Shown here: positions 1 through 12,923 of the stretch, one piece after another
Position numbering within the stretch: the stretch's first letter is position 1
Layout: every line of letters starts with the position of its first letter
From: Saccharomyces mikatae IFO 1815
Taxonomy: Eukaryota; Ascomycota; Saccharomycetes; Saccharomycetales; Saccharomycetaceae
Length of the DNA stretch: 64,000 bases
Direction of reading: 5' to 3'
NCBI RefSeq assembly: GCF_947241705.1
Contig: NC_079259.1
Span: 310,001 to 374,000 of the forward strand
The notes under the pieces: model-generated
The model's database searches: none
What the model was told of the DNA's origin: nothing
What the model saw: only the letters and a program-made list of their open reading frames with translations
Position numbers and translations under genes: made by a program

Positions 1-236
1 AAAAATGAAGTATACTTAGCATCTGATCACGACACATCAGAACGATGACATCATAAAGACGCAGAGTAAATGAGAAGTTTTGCAATACTAGAAATACTGT
101 AAAAGGATGGTCTTAAAAAGTAGTTTTGAAGTACTTCTGTTCTTAATAGACCAACGGAAAATTAAAATCTTCATCATTAAAAAAGGTTCATATCTCATTT
201 GCATTCATCAGAACGTAAAATAGCAAGAGACTAAAG
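1..236 (-). ncRNA. possible snR63 C/D-box snoRNA, 3' end off the window
   Basis: In S. cerevisiae the snoRNA gene SNR63 lies on the reverse strand just beyond the 3' end of BRE1, and scaling from the BRE1 stop puts it at about this interval. The reverse strand has a good C box (ATGATGA, complement of 171-177), a second CTGATGA further upstream (about 205-211) and CTGA D-box candidates (complement of 37-40). I could not verify a guide match to 25S rRNA, and the exact ends are guesses. The call rests mostly on remembered synteny. Confidence 0.3.
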
Positions 237-747
237 AAATGGAAAAGACTATCGGCAGAGTGAACTCACTAAACCGTTAATCTTATAACCAGTTTCTCAT
301 TCCGTCTTTGTCTTTCAGGAATTCGGCATATATCTTATTAGTACACCAAGTGCGTTCGCATTATAAATGTTCAATAATAGACGGGTTTATGGATTTTATT
401 TTGATATTTATATACTTTTTACTAGGATATTTATCAGATTTATTAAAGATAAATTCCTCATATCAGACTCATAGAAAATTTTTTAGTTTGCGTCCGCTCT
501 CTCACCCGGACGCCAATATTTTCATCTAAATATTTAGGGCTAATAGGATTGATGAGCACAAATATACGCTGTTAGAATATATATAAGAAGTTGTGTGACA
601 GTGGAGGTTGCCCTTATATTGAGACAGTCGGGTGAAGATAAAACTTAGACAATAAAAGCAATGATGAAACTAGAATTTACATATACTTAATTTATATGTA
701 TATGGAAGATATAACACAAACAGTGGTAAAGTGGAAAATAATTAATA
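237..747. other. intergenic, BRE1 3' side
   Basis: AT-rich spacer downstream of BRE1. Short open frames here (for example 308-529) show no recognisable domain and poor codon quality. I see no tRNA or other gene. Confidence 0.5.
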
Positions 748-3315
<2,568 letters not shown>

Positions 3316-6252
3316 ATGGGTCCTGCCGTGCATAATCAACTATATGAATGTGGATTAAAAACAATGTATCAAGATAAATTCTTGCTCGACAAGCATGAAA
3401 CTCAATTATTTCAATCGTTAAACAAATTTATCAGTTTTATAAACAATGCTAATCAGCCAAATAGTACTAGAGAACAGAACACAAAATTTTGTAAATCCTC
3501 TTCGAACTTTTTACGCTTAAAGTTATTAACAGTTTTGAGGCAGTGGTCCAACTGCTCTCAAAGTAGCTGTACATTAGAGAGTAGGGACGTTTTGATCCAA
3601 TGGTGGGTGACTCTCCTGAATTTTCTGAACTCTGACACTTCGCTGCATATAGATACCGCTCTTGAGTCGAGTTTAAGCATAGAACTGACGTCCGTGTGTC
3701 TCGAATGCGTCAGTAGAATTGCAACTATACTAATAATACTGCCCATCCATCCATGGAGAGACATGGAAATATATTCACACCATCTTTTATTGACCATTCA
3801 TTGCATAACAAATAAACTGGTTTTAATTTCTAAGAACACTAAAAAACTTAATCGTACAGACGGTGATGATAAGTTCTCTATAAATGACAAAAAATTGCAA
3901 TATTTCAGCAAATATTCTTCTTTACTTCGAGCATTTATTGGAAAATTAAATGCTTACGCATTTTTTTATTTACCAGAAGAGTTCCATTTTGATACGATTT
4001 TGTTATTAACCGTTTCTCCCCAGATTTCTTCAAATATTCAAGCATGTTTGTTCTCATGGAAGAAGAGACAATATAAATTCACTGACGATCAGGAAAAAAC
4101 TATTCACACTGAAGCTTTTGAAGACAAAGATACCAAATTTTTCAAAATTATTGTTTCTTACATCAAGAACGATTTTGTACTCATGTCCTTTTATTGGCAT
4201 TATTGGTATATCGTACTTCACTTCGTCAATTTCTCCGATTCAAATTTTGAGATTACAAAATCGACATTGGCATCTATACCAGGATCAGAAATTCTCTTGA
4301 CGCATGTAACAACTAGATTTTTGAATTCAGACTTGAATAAATTCATGCGTATTATAAAACAAACGCCTAATCCGAAAAATGTAAATGATAATGTAGCAGA
4401 GTCGCATCCGAATTTTAGAGCTTTGAATAGTAATAACGCTTTCATCACATCCGAAAGAATTAATGATTACGTTTTCTCTAACTTTAAGACAATAAAATTA
4501 TGGGAATGCCTAAGAAGTCTCTCGGGATGCATTTTTATAGAGGCACATTCCGGATCGTTGGAAAATATGCTTTCCTTACATGAGTCCTTATTGATGGATT
4601 ATGTCTCGACTATCTCAGCGTATGATTACGTCGCAGCCAACGTCATTTACAATAAGGTTTTCCAGTTTATCATTTTCCAATTTGAAAGTTTACCCACTTT
4701 AAAATTCATTCAGTGGAACTCGTGGCACAATGGGCTCTTGAGTATGTTAAGGACTAAAAATTTTAACTGTCAGACTGTTTCTCTATTGTGTCTTTTCAAT
4801 ATTTGGAAACACGTTGCTCTTGAGGAACGCGATATAATAGTTAAGACTCTTTTAAATGAGTTTTGGTCATCCTTAACCTTTGATAATGAGTTTCCTTTGA
4901 TTAGAATATTATTTGTAAAGCTATTGGTTTTCAAAATCATCCCATTTGTTCAAGATTCTGCTTCATTACGATTGCTACCACATGAAAGGGTCAAGGAGTT
5001 ATATGAAGAACTATTAATGGACAAGGAGAAATTGACCGGAGAGCAAAAACAAAATTTAAACTGTATGGTTGTAGACAGGAATAATGCCCTCGTTTTCAAT
5101 GGTAATTCTCGTTTAATAATGGTTCCTAGAAAACCCAATGTAGAGGATCAATTAGTCTATAAGATAAATCACGATAAAAATTTAACGATGGAAAAGTTTC
5201 CCTCTGTTAGTTCGGTAGCCAATACAAGACCTAATATTATTTTAAAGAACGGAAAGTATGCTTATGACGTTTTAGATGAAATGGCAAGTAAAGCTGCCTT
5301 TTTGCTTGCAGAAAAGAATACTCGATTAAATTCAAAAAATAGTCATAATGAAGGAGATCAGGACAACGAAGATAATGACGAAGATAGTGGCACACGTAGA
5401 AAAAAGACAAGGGAAAGCAGTAGCTCTTTGTCAGCAACGCTGAATTCTTGGTTTTCCAAATTTTCTACTGGCTCCGAAGAAGCACAGAAGAGAAAAGAAC
5501 AAGAGAGTGAATTGGATAACGACTTTGAGTATGGTGAAGATATGGTCGATTCCTCAGAGGATGTACCAAAGAGGTCGTCTAGTAATATTGAGAAGCTATT
5601 CAGGCATGGTAATAACTCAGGATCAATAGCGTCATTTAATTCAAGTGTCAAACTTGATAAGAAAAGGGGGAATATATTGATAGGACCGCCAGAATTAAGG
5701 TTTTCTAATGACATTAAGGAGCAAAATAGCATAACTACTATATTTAAATTGGCGTTCATTCAAACAAATAGAAAGGTGGTAGAAAAAATAGATATGGCGA
5801 ACATGAAATGGGGAACTATTCACGGAGGCAGTAAGTATATGAAACCTTTGCCTGTTCCAAAAGAATTAATTTTTGTCAATCCAGCTAACAACGATAATGA
5901 GACGAGAAACTTCATTACATTAGATGCTAAGGATTTAGATATTGAACTACCGGTGCCTGATTTTAGTATATTTGGCAAGTGTGTGGAAGTTAGGTGCGAA
6001 GTTCCAACAGTAGGTAACCCAATTTTGGAAGACGTAAAAGATATTGGGGAGAATGGGATTTCAACTTGGAAGCAGAACCAGAGTATGAGGTTAAAGACGA
6101 GGATGCGAAAAATCTGCGTTTTTATTGAAACGTTTAATGCTTCAGTGAAAGAATATTATGAATTTTCGAATCGATTAGAACATGACAGTATATTTATAGA
6201 TTATGAAGTCAGGAAGCCCAGTAGTAATCATTCTATCAACATCAAAGTCTGA
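3316..6252 (+). CDS. AHK1: Ahk1-like scaffold protein of the HOG pathway (YDL073W)
   Basis: The product is 978 residues and is the positional and sequence counterpart of S. cerevisiae YDL073W/Ahk1 (about 984 residues), reported to associate with the osmosensor Hkr1 and act as a scaffold in one branch of the HOG MAP-kinase pathway. I see no catalytic motif. The first 600 residues look helical and hydrophobic, as in a folded repeat-type domain. Residues about 680-790 are low-complexity, rich in Asp, Glu, Ser and Lys, and look disordered. A conserved-looking C-terminal block follows. The start is the first ATG of the frame. The assignment is by order and similarity; the function is from the S. 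cerevisiae literature. Confidence 0.88.
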   Translation: MGPAVHNQLYECGLKTMYQDKFLLDKHETQLFQSLNKFISFINNANQPNSTREQNTKFCKSSSNFLRLKLLTVLRQWSNCSQSSCTLESRDVLIQWWVTLLNFLNSDTSLHIDTALESSLSIELTSVCLECVSRIATILIILPIHPWRDMEIYSHHLLLTIHCITNKLVLISKNTKKLNRTDGDDKFSINDKKLQYFSKYSSLLRAFIGKLNAYAFFYLPEEFHFDTILLLTVSPQISSNIQACLFSWKKRQYKFTDDQEKTIHTEAFEDKDTKFFKIIVSYIKNDFVLMSFYWHYWYIVLHFVNFSDSNFEITKSTLASIPGSEILLTHVTTRFLNSDLNKFMRIIKQTPNPKNVNDNVAESHPNFRALNSNNAFITSERINDYVFSNFKTIKLWECLRSLSGCIFIEAHSGSLENMLSLHESLLMDYVSTISAYDYVAANVIYNKVFQFIIFQFESLPTLKFIQWNSWHNGLLSMLRTKNFNCQTVSLLCLFNIWKHVALEERDIIVKTLLNEFWSSLTFDNEFPLIRILFVKLLVFKIIPFVQDSASLRLLPHERVKELYEELLMDKEKLTGEQKQNLNCMVVDRNNALVFNGNSRLIMVPRKPNVEDQLVYKINHDKNLTMEKFPSVSSVANTRPNIILKNGKYAYDVLDEMASKAAFLLAEKNTRLNSKNSHNEGDQDNEDNDEDSGTRRKKTRESSSSLSATLNSWFSKFSTGSEEAQKRKEQESELDNDFEYGEDMVDSSEDVPKRSSSNIEKLFRHGNNSGSIASFNSSVKLDKKRGNILIGPPELRFSNDIKEQNSITTIFKLAFIQTNRKVVEKIDMANMKWGTIHGGSKYMKPLPVPKELIFVNPANNDNETRNFITLDAKDLDIELPVPDFSIFGKCVEVRCEVPTVGNPILEDVKDIGENGISTWKQNQSMRLKTRMRKICVFIETFNASVKEYYEFSNRLEHDSIFIDYEVRKPSSNHSINIKV

Positions 6253-6484
6253 GTGGTAAAATGAATAAAGCAAACAAGTGTAGTATAGTTATTTTAGCTT
6301 TTCCTTTTGTTTATGTATTTGTTTATTTACATTTAGTTTGGCTGTTCAGTTTGAAATCCTGCAAACCCATATTGCAAATAATTGATAAAGATGAACAGAA
6401 AAAAATTTTAGTTTGCGGCACATCGACTACATATACACACACACACATATATACTATATATGAAAGAAGAAACAAAACAGTGGA

Positions 6485-7096
6485 TTAGCTCATTTCTTCT
6501 TGTAATGATTCTGACTTCTCCTTTAGGCGTGAAATTTCATCGTCGATGTCCTGAATTTTCTTCAATAGTTCAAAATTCTCCTCATCACCATGGTCGTCTT
6601 TGGAAGCGCCGGATTGAGCAGCAGCCTCTGCAGTAACAGAGTCATTCTTTTTAACATCACTAGAGGCTACTGGCGGTGATGCTCTATAGACGTCTTTCAT
6701 GGTCAAAAGTTCTATGACTAGGCTAAACGTTCTAGCGACAACAAAGGTCAAAAACAGGGTTATACCTGTCAGATACATGTTTCTTTGCGCAAAAAATTTC
6801 CTCGAAAGCACTTCAATTCTATCTTGAGCGATCACGGTGCCATTGTTTTGAGATACACTGCTTAATTGCAGCTCTTTGTCAATGCTGTACACTCTGTTGA
6901 TACAGTCGACAAAAAGCAAAAGAATAAATCCAAGTATGCATTTGATTGCAACTTGCACTGTGGAAGACTTGAATGGCTTTAACAATAGCAGAGTGAGGGG
7001 CCTACGGTATTTCGAAGGAATTGGTAGGGCGAGGATGGAGAATATGAAAATTTCCACCACTAGAATCGCAAAAACCAAGGTGTAATATAATGACAT
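6485..7096 (-). CDS. YET3: ER membrane protein Yet3, BAP31 family
   Basis: This 203-residue protein of the BAP31/Yet family sits in the ER membrane. In S. cerevisiae Yet3 pairs with Yet1 and contacts the translocon and the Opi1-Scs2 regulator of phospholipid genes. Three hydrophobic segments are visible in the N-terminal half (about 3-23, 45-65 and 108-130). A cytosolic tail from about residue 150 ends in a short coiled coil (about 175-203). The length equals the S. cerevisiae protein. It converges with AHK1 (232 bp apart) and is divergent from BDF2. A short CA/TA-rich tract at 6432-6462 lies in the spacer. Confidence 0.92.
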   Translation of the reverse strand: MSLYYTLVFAILVVEIFIFSILALPIPSKYRRPLTLLLLKPFKSSTVQVAIKCILGFILLLFVDCINRVYSIDKELQLSSVSQNNGTVIAQDRIEVLSRKFFAQRNMYLTGITLFLTFVVARTFSLVIELLTMKDVYRASPPVASSDVKKNDSVTAEAAAQSGASKDDHGDEENFELLKKIQDIDDEISRLKEKSESLQEEMS

Positions 7097-7668
7097 GCTT
7101 CAATTCTGTAATTGAGAATATAATGTAGTGTACTTGCCTTGGTAGAGATTACCGAAGATTCTTCCTTAAATACTAGGACCTGATATGCCATTGTTATATA
7201 CGGCACATTTCCACTCTTGTTCCCCTTAGTGAAGTGAGGAAGGGCAGGGTGACGTTCTGTCCTAAAAAAAGAAACCGGCAAAAGGAGTGCCACGTCAACA
7301 ACGCTAAAAGTAGCAAGGAGACCGCGCAAAAGCGTCTGCGCATAAGAGAGACAAGAAGAGCAAAAGAAAAGCCTTTGTACTGGTAAACAGACCCTGAATA
7401 ACAGAACGCTACAGAATACTCTAAATAAATGTTCTAATAAGCCTGAAAGACAGGCACGTGATCCATGAGGCTCATCCTACATTCGCCTCTTTGCGGTCGT
7501 GCGCAGTGACACGGTGGCAAAATGGACAACGTTGGCGCTTGTTTTGGACACTTTGTTTTTCAAAAGGGATTTTATATATAAGGCGGGAGCAGTGGCGCCG
7601 AAAGGGCGAGAAAGAGAGAACGCGGAAAGCCGAAACAAATAAGATTGAGCAAAAAAACCTCGGCGGCT
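7097..7668. promoter_or_regulatory. divergent YET3/BDF2 promoter
   Basis: Spacer of about 570 bp between divergent genes. It has a CACGTGAT Cbf1-type site at 7455-7462 and a TATATATAAG-like TATA element near 7572-7581, about 95 bp before the BDF2 ATG. No RNA gene is visible. Confidence 0.45.
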
Positions 7669-9576
7669 ATGTCTCGTACTAACATTAACATGGATACAAG
7701 ACACGCACACTCTGCTCTACTGGCAGCGCCACAGAATGCAGCAGCAGACAGCAGCAGTGACAGCAGCGGCAGCAATAACAATATCAATGTCGGCGTTGGT
7801 GACGATAGCGGTAATGTCAGTGCGGTAAGTATCGACGATGGACCCCATTTCAGGGATATCTTCCACTACGAACACGAGGGAAACTATAAACTCGCAAGCA
7901 GCGGTATCACTAACCTGAATTCTTCTTCCCACGCTCATCAAACTTTGTCTCCCATATCCATCAGCAATGCGTCCACTCCGGAAAGTTTCCCTGAGCACAC
8001 TTTGGGCTTAGAACAGGAATCAGAGCCGGCTTTGGGAGCAGAAGGGGGAGAGAGAGCACTACCACCACATCAAAGCAAATACCTTTTGAGCTCCATTAAG
8101 GCTACTAAACGATTAAAAGATGCTAAACCGTTTTTAAAGCCGGTTGACCCTATTGCTTTAAACATCCCGCATTATTTCAACTTTGTTCAAACCCCAATGG
8201 ATTTGTCTTTAATTGAAAGGAAGTTGCAGGGTAGCGTTTATAATTCAGTAGAGCAGGTCATATCGGACTTCAAAACAATGGTGGATAATTGTTTAAACTT
8301 TAATGGTCCAGAATCTTCGATCTCTTTGATGGCTGAAAAGATTCAATTGTATTTTGAAAGAAAGTTATCTGCAATGCCACCAAGAGTTTTACCCGTTTCT
8401 GCTTTGAAGAAGACAAGTAGAAGCCGGAAGAAAAACGAGGATTCGGATTCTCCTCTTGTCATTAGACGTTCAGTTAGTACGACTATTGACAATTTGGGTG
8501 AAAGTGGAAATCGAGAAGGCATCAGTGGTGGTAGACCCAAAAGAGCTATCCATCCACCCAAATCAAAGGATTTATTTGATATATATGAAGACTCCAAACC
8601 TAAGTCAAAAACTCTACAGAAAAAGTTCAGGACCTGCCTGAAGATACTGAAGATTTTGATGAGTAAAAAAAACTCAGACATAAATTTTCCCTTTTTACAA
8701 CCTGTTGATCCAATTGCTTTGAATTTACCAAATTATTTTGATATTATCAAGAATCCAATGGATTTGGGTACAATATCAAATAATTTGATGAACTGGAAAT
8801 ACGAAACAATTGACCAATTTGTCAATGATCTCAATCTTGTTTTTAATAACTGTTTCCAATTCAACCCAGAAGGTAACGAAGTCCATTCGATGGGAAAAAA
8901 ATTGAAAGAGCTTTTCAATTTCCATTGGTTAGAGAACCAAAATGTTTTAAATGAAGTTGAAACGGATTTAGATTTTGAAGAGGATGATTATTCTTCTTCA
9001 TATTCATCATCAGATGAATATGATGATGAAGACATAAATGAAAATGATATAACTAATCCGGCTATTCAATATTTGGAACAAAAGCTGAAGAAAATGGAGG
9101 TTGAATTGCAACAATTAAAAAAGCAAGAGTTGAGTAAATTATCAAATAAAAGAAGGAGAAAGTATCTAGAAAGGACGGTTTTGCGTAGAAAGGTAATGAA
9201 ACATTCAGTTGACGATTTGAAGAAGTTCATTACTGATAATATCAATGAATTAAGTGATTTGGAAATGGATGGGATGGTTCGTATTATCAAAAGCTCATTG
9301 CCTGAGAATGAAATACTAACTCCCAATGAAGATGAAATTGAAATTGATTTGGATATTTTGGATGAAGGGACTATTGCAACAATTTACGAGAGTTTCTTTG
9401 AGAAGAAAAACAATGGCAGTATCAAAAGAAAATTTAATAGTGGCTACTCAGCGGGGCAGGCGAACAAAAAGAAAAAAACCTTGAAGTTTTTAGAAAAGGA
9501 CGAAATAATAAATAATAATAATTATTCCGATTCTGATGACGATAGCAGCGATAATAGCGACAGTGACAGTGATTAA
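7669..9576 (+). CDS. BDF2: double-bromodomain BET protein Bdf2
   Basis: Bdf2 is a BET-family chromatin reader that binds acetylated histone tails and partly backs up Bdf1 in TFIID recruitment and anti-silencing. The product has 635 residues. Bromodomain 1 is at about 130-235 (KPVDPIALNIPHYF, then PMDL), bromodomain 2 at about 315-420 (QPVDPIALNLPNYF, NPMDLG) and the ET domain at about 500-580. Acidic Ser/Asp-rich stretches occur at about 440-460 and at the C-terminus. The ATG at 7669 is chosen because it begins MSRTN as in S. cerevisiae; the frame is open eight codons further up but only from a TTG. The family length is about 638. Confidence 0.96.
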   Translation: MSRTNINMDTRHAHSALLAAPQNAAADSSSDSSGSNNNINVGVGDDSGNVSAVSIDDGPHFRDIFHYEHEGNYKLASSGITNLNSSSHAHQTLSPISISNASTPESFPEHTLGLEQESEPALGAEGGERALPPHQSKYLLSSIKATKRLKDAKPFLKPVDPIALNIPHYFNFVQTPMDLSLIERKLQGSVYNSVEQVISDFKTMVDNCLNFNGPESSISLMAEKIQLYFERKLSAMPPRVLPVSALKKTSRSRKKNEDSDSPLVIRRSVSTTIDNLGESGNREGISGGRPKRAIHPPKSKDLFDIYEDSKPKSKTLQKKFRTCLKILKILMSKKNSDINFPFLQPVDPIALNLPNYFDIIKNPMDLGTISNNLMNWKYETIDQFVNDLNLVFNNCFQFNPEGNEVHSMGKKLKELFNFHWLENQNVLNEVETDLDFEEDDYSSSYSSSDEYDDEDINENDITNPAIQYLEQKLKKMEVELQQLKKQELSKLSNKRRRKYLERTVLRRKVMKHSVDDLKKFITDNINELSDLEMDGMVRIIKSSLPENEILTPNEDEIEIDLDILDEGTIATIYESFFEKKNNGSIKRKFNSGYSAGQANKKKKTLKFLEKDEIINNNNYSDSDDDSSDNSDSDSD

Positions 9577-9761
9577 TGAGTAAAATGGGCTTTTATGCTT
9601 CATTTTTTAAAAAATAGCGACAAAAAAATAAATGGTATGAGGGAGAGGACAAAGAAAATTGTAACATTATAAACAAAGTATAAGAAGTAAGCGTTTTTAT
9701 ATTTTTATTGTAAATAAAAAATAAAGGGATAACGGATAAAATAGCATTTCTATTTGGGCTA
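9577..9761. other. convergent BDF2/CBS1 spacer with an ARS-consensus match
   Basis: Short AT-rich spacer between convergent 3' ends. It contains TTTTATATTTT at 9695-9705, an 11/11 match to the ARS consensus WTTTAYRTTTW. Convergent spacers are a common place for yeast origins, but such matches also occur often by chance. Confidence 0.25.
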
Positions 9762-10448
9762 TTATTTACGTAAATGGAAATTGATTAGGGATTGGCATAT
9801 AGTTTTTATAATGGAATCTATAAATTTTTCATTATCGTTTTTGTTGTCTATTAATCTCAGGTAGCCGATAAAGGATAATATCACTTTCCAATCGTTTAAG
9901 ATCTGAAAGTCTTTAAAGCTGGAATTCAAACCCATTTTCTTCGGTAAGCTGGCAGGTATTCGCAAATGAGCCAATCGCTTGATTTTCAAAACATTGCTGA
10001 TAAGCCAGTTTATCGAATCCGAGTTTACCACTCGAGGCCTTTCCAAGTTACGAATATAGTTGAAATTTTTGTTCATTATATTGAACTGGTGGAAATTTGT
10101 GAACGTTATTGTAAGCATCTTATTGATTTCCAAACCAATGAGTTGCTCACCTAGTTTCTGTAAAGTTTCGTTTCTCGTTTTGAAAGCATTCACTGTGCTT
10201 AAATGCCCATTCATTGGAACCTGTACGAGCATGTTCCTACTTTTAGTGTATAGTAGTTTCGTCAACTCTTTAGTCGGTAGCCGTGTCTCTTCACCGAATC
10301 CATTATGTCCAATTGAAAATACTTCATATAAGTTTTCTATCTTCGCAATATTTTCCTTTGTTACGGTGTTTATAGTTCTGACAAAAGCATTTCTGCGAAT
10401 ACCAGCTATTCGAACGATAGCGGTTGCAAATATCTGCGTTCCTAACAT
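9762..10448 (-). CDS. CBS1: mitochondrial translational activator of COB mRNA (Cbs1)
   Basis: Cbs1 is a mitochondrial protein required, with Cbs2 and Cbp1, for translation of the cytochrome b (COB) mRNA at the inner membrane. The 228-residue product has a basic, Arg-containing N-terminus without acidic residues in the first 20 positions ([14 protein letters not shown]), as expected of a mitochondrial presequence. No catalytic motif is seen. S. cerevisiae Cbs1 has 229 residues. The assignment is by position, length and remembered sequence. The gene appears intact. Confidence 0.9.
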   Translation of the reverse strand: MLGTQIFATAIVRIAGIRRNAFVRTINTVTKENIAKIENLYEVFSIGHNGFGEETRLPTKELTKLLYTKSRNMLVQVPMNGHLSTVNAFKTRNETLQKLGEQLIGLEINKMLTITFTNFHQFNIMNKNFNYIRNLERPRVVNSDSINWLISNVLKIKRLAHLRIPASLPKKMGLNSSFKDFQILNDWKVILSFIGYLRLIDNKNDNEKFIDSIIKTICQSLINFHLRK

Positions 10449-10870
10449 ATCGAGACCTATTATCCGTTTCGACCCTTTATGCTGCTATAGTAAGAATAAT
10501 AAAGAGAATATGTGCCAATCAACTTATGCTCCACGTTTTTTTTTAAACACAAAAATGTAAAACCCTTGGTTCAGTTTTATTCTGTTTGCCTTTATTTTAT
10601 GAATGTCTTCCTCATAGTTAAATTCATTTTTTAAATTTGCTTTATTTTAGTTTGACAATACATACATATGTAAACTATTTTTTCATAGAAAATATACAAA
10701 GAGAAAAATTACGACAATAATCAAAAACAAAGAAGGATGATTAGTTTTGCTTTCTCTTCTTCACACACTCTTACAAAATAATCAATTGAGGCCAGCACAA
10801 AAAAAATATAAAAAAGATAAATAAATAGGAATAAGAATATAATGCGAAAAAGAATACTAGTGCGGTTTGG
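10449..10870. other. intergenic CBS1/COX9
   Basis: This 422-bp AT-rich spacer is the CBS1 upstream region and the COX9 3' region. No open frame or RNA gene is supported. Confidence 0.5.
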
Positions 10871-11050
10871 TCAGTTCTCTTGCTTTTTTCTTTCAGCTAG
10901 CTCTGCATAGAACTTCTCTCTTTTATTAATTTTATCCATGTGGAATCCCCACCACCAGTAAGAGGCCATGGCACCTCCTAGGGAGAACCCGAGGACAATA
11001 TCCATGATGACTCTTCTTTTAATCGTACCAGTAATTGGAGCAATAGCCAT
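10871..11050 (-). CDS. COX9: cytochrome c oxidase subunit VIIa (Cox9)
   Basis: Cox9 is a small nuclear-encoded subunit of cytochrome c oxidase in the mitochondrial inner membrane. The 59-residue protein begins MAIAPITGT and has one membrane helix (about 14-36, ending YWWWGFHMDK), then a charged C-terminal tail ending KKQEN. It is identical or nearly so to S. cerevisiae Cox9, also 59 residues. The open frame continues upstream to 11197, but this upstream part lacks conservation; the ATG at 11048-11050 gives the family length. It is divergent from IDP1, with a CCAAT box between them. Confidence 0.96.
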   Translation of the reverse strand: MAIAPITGTIKRRVIMDIVLGFSLGGAMASYWWWGFHMDKINKREKFYAELAERKKQEN

Positions 11051-11489
11051 GTTTGTGTAAGTGGATGTGTAGTTGTAGCTTGCAAATGTTTTGATTGTTC
11101 TAATCGTAATTGTATTTTTTCCTGAAGATGAATGGGGCTCTTTTATCGATTCTTTTAATACCACAGGAACAAAGCGGGCATCGTGGCAGCGGGCCAATCA
11201 GGTTGCAGTAAAAGAACAGGCATAGAGAAAGACCCTATTGAAGACTATAACAGAGTTCAGCAAATATCTTGGACCAAATGTAGCACACTTACGATCTACA
11301 AGAGCTTGGAGCATTTCTTTTATGGGTCAAACAGCAACAGTTGTATCTTCTGATAACGCTTAACGGGTCACGCGCGGATGTTGACTCACGTAATTCCACC
11401 TGTCCATATAAAGAGAGACTCATATCATCTTACGACTCTTTTGTTCATGTGATTATAAGAAACCATACGCATAAAGAAGACCACCAAGC
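11051..11489. promoter_or_regulatory. divergent COX9/IDP1 promoter with CCAAT box
   Basis: Shared upstream region of two mitochondrial genes. CCAATCA at 11194-11200 is a candidate Hap2/3/4/5 site, the activator of respiratory genes, about 145 bp from the COX9 start. A TATAAAGA element at 11406-11413 is placed about 80 bp before the IDP1 ATG. Regulation is inferred from motifs. Confidence 0.45.
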
Positions 11490-12776
11490 ATGAGTATGCT
11501 ATCTAGAAGATTGTTTTCCACATCTCGTCTTGCTGCTTTCAGCAAGATCAAGGTCAAGCAACCCGTCGTTGAGTTAGACGGTGATGAAATGACTCGTATC
11601 ATTTGGGACAAGATCAAAAAGAAATTGATTCTACCCTACTTAGACGTAGACTTAAAGTATTATGACTTATCCGTCGAATCTCGTGACGCTACCTCCGATA
11701 AGATTACTCAGGACGCTGCTGAGGCAATTAAGAAGTATGGCGTGGGTATCAAGTGTGCCACCATAACTCCTGATGAAGCTCGTGTGAAGGAATTCAATCT
11801 GCACAAGATGTGGAAATCTCCTAATGGTACCATTAGGAACATTCTTGGTGGTACCGTGTTTAGAGAGCCCATTGTGATCCCTAGAATTCCCAGACTGGTT
11901 CCACGGTGGGAAAAGCCAATCATTATTGGAAGACACGCCCATGGCGATCAATATAAAGCTACGGACACGTTGATCCCAGGCCCAGGTTCCCTAGAATTGG
12001 TCTACAAACCATCTGGATCTACAACTGCCCAACCACAGACTTTGAAGGTTTATGACTACAAAGGCAGTGGTGTAGCTATGGCCATGTATAATACTGATGA
12101 ATCGATCGAAGGATTTGCTCATTCATCTTTCAAGCTGGCCATTGACAAAAAATTGAATCTCTTCTTGTCAACAAAGAACACTATTTTGAAGAAATATGAC
12201 GGTAGATTCAAAGACATTTTTCAAAAAGTTTATGAAGCTCAATATAAATCCAAATTTGAGGCACTAGGAATTCATTATGAACATCGTTTAATTGATGACA
12301 TGGTCGCTCAAATGATTAAGTCTAAAGGTGGGTTTATCATGGCGCTCAAGAACTATGATGGTGACGTTCAATCTGATATTGTTGCTCAAGGATTTGGCTC
12401 GTTGGGTTTAATGACCTCTATTTTAGTTACACCAGATGGTAAGACTTTTGAAAGTGAAGCTGCTCACGGTACAGTGACCAGACATTATAGAAAATATCAA
12501 AAGGGTGAAGAGACCTCTACAAACTCTATCGCCTCCATCTTCGCTTGGTCAAGAGGTCTATTGAAGAGAGGTGAATTGGACAATACTCCAGCTTTATGCA
12601 AGTTTGCCAATATTCTGGAATCCGCCACTCTAAACACTGTCCAGCAAGATGGCATTATGACGAAAGATCTGGCCTTGGCTTGCGGTAACAACGAAAGGTC
12701 TGCTTACGTAACCACAGAAGAATTTTTGGATGCTGTTGAAAAAAGACTACAAAGAGAAATCAAATCTATTGAATAG
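11490..12776 (+). CDS. IDP1: mitochondrial NADP-dependent isocitrate dehydrogenase
   Basis: Idp1 oxidises isocitrate to 2-oxoglutarate with NADP+ in the mitochondrial matrix, supplying NADPH and glutamate precursors. The 428-residue product begins with an Arg/Ser-rich presequence ([15 protein letters not shown]). Family motifs follow: [10 protein letters not shown] near 29-38, [12 protein letters not shown] near 110-121, the YDGDVQSD metal and substrate block near 289-296, and [11 protein letters not shown] near 324-334. It differs from S. cerevisiae Idp1, as I remember it, at only about five positions. Length and reading frame are intact. Codon use looks strongly biased, as for an abundant enzyme. 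Confidence 0.98.
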   Translation: MSMLSRRLFSTSRLAAFSKIKVKQPVVELDGDEMTRIIWDKIKKKLILPYLDVDLKYYDLSVESRDATSDKITQDAAEAIKKYGVGIKCATITPDEARVKEFNLHKMWKSPNGTIRNILGGTVFREPIVIPRIPRLVPRWEKPIIIGRHAHGDQYKATDTLIPGPGSLELVYKPSGSTTAQPQTLKVYDYKGSGVAMAMYNTDESIEGFAHSSFKLAIDKKLNLFLSTKNTILKKYDGRFKDIFQKVYEAQYKSKFEALGIHYEHRLIDDMVAQMIKSKGGFIMALKNYDGDVQSDIVAQGFGSLGLMTSILVTPDGKTFESEAAHGTVTRHYRKYQKGEETSTNSIASIFAWSRGLLKRGELDNTPALCKFANILESATLNTVQQDGIMTKDLALACGNNERSAYVTTEEFLDAVEKRLQREIKSIE

Positions 12777-12923
12777 TCTAATTTAAATAGCCCATTATAC
12801 TCTTTCTTTCATATTTTTTTAAGTACTCTATTTAGTTACAATCCAGGATTATGAACTGATTTTATTTTTTTAATCTTATTCTTACTACTGCTATTATTAT
12901 TATCATCATCAAGTATAAATCCC

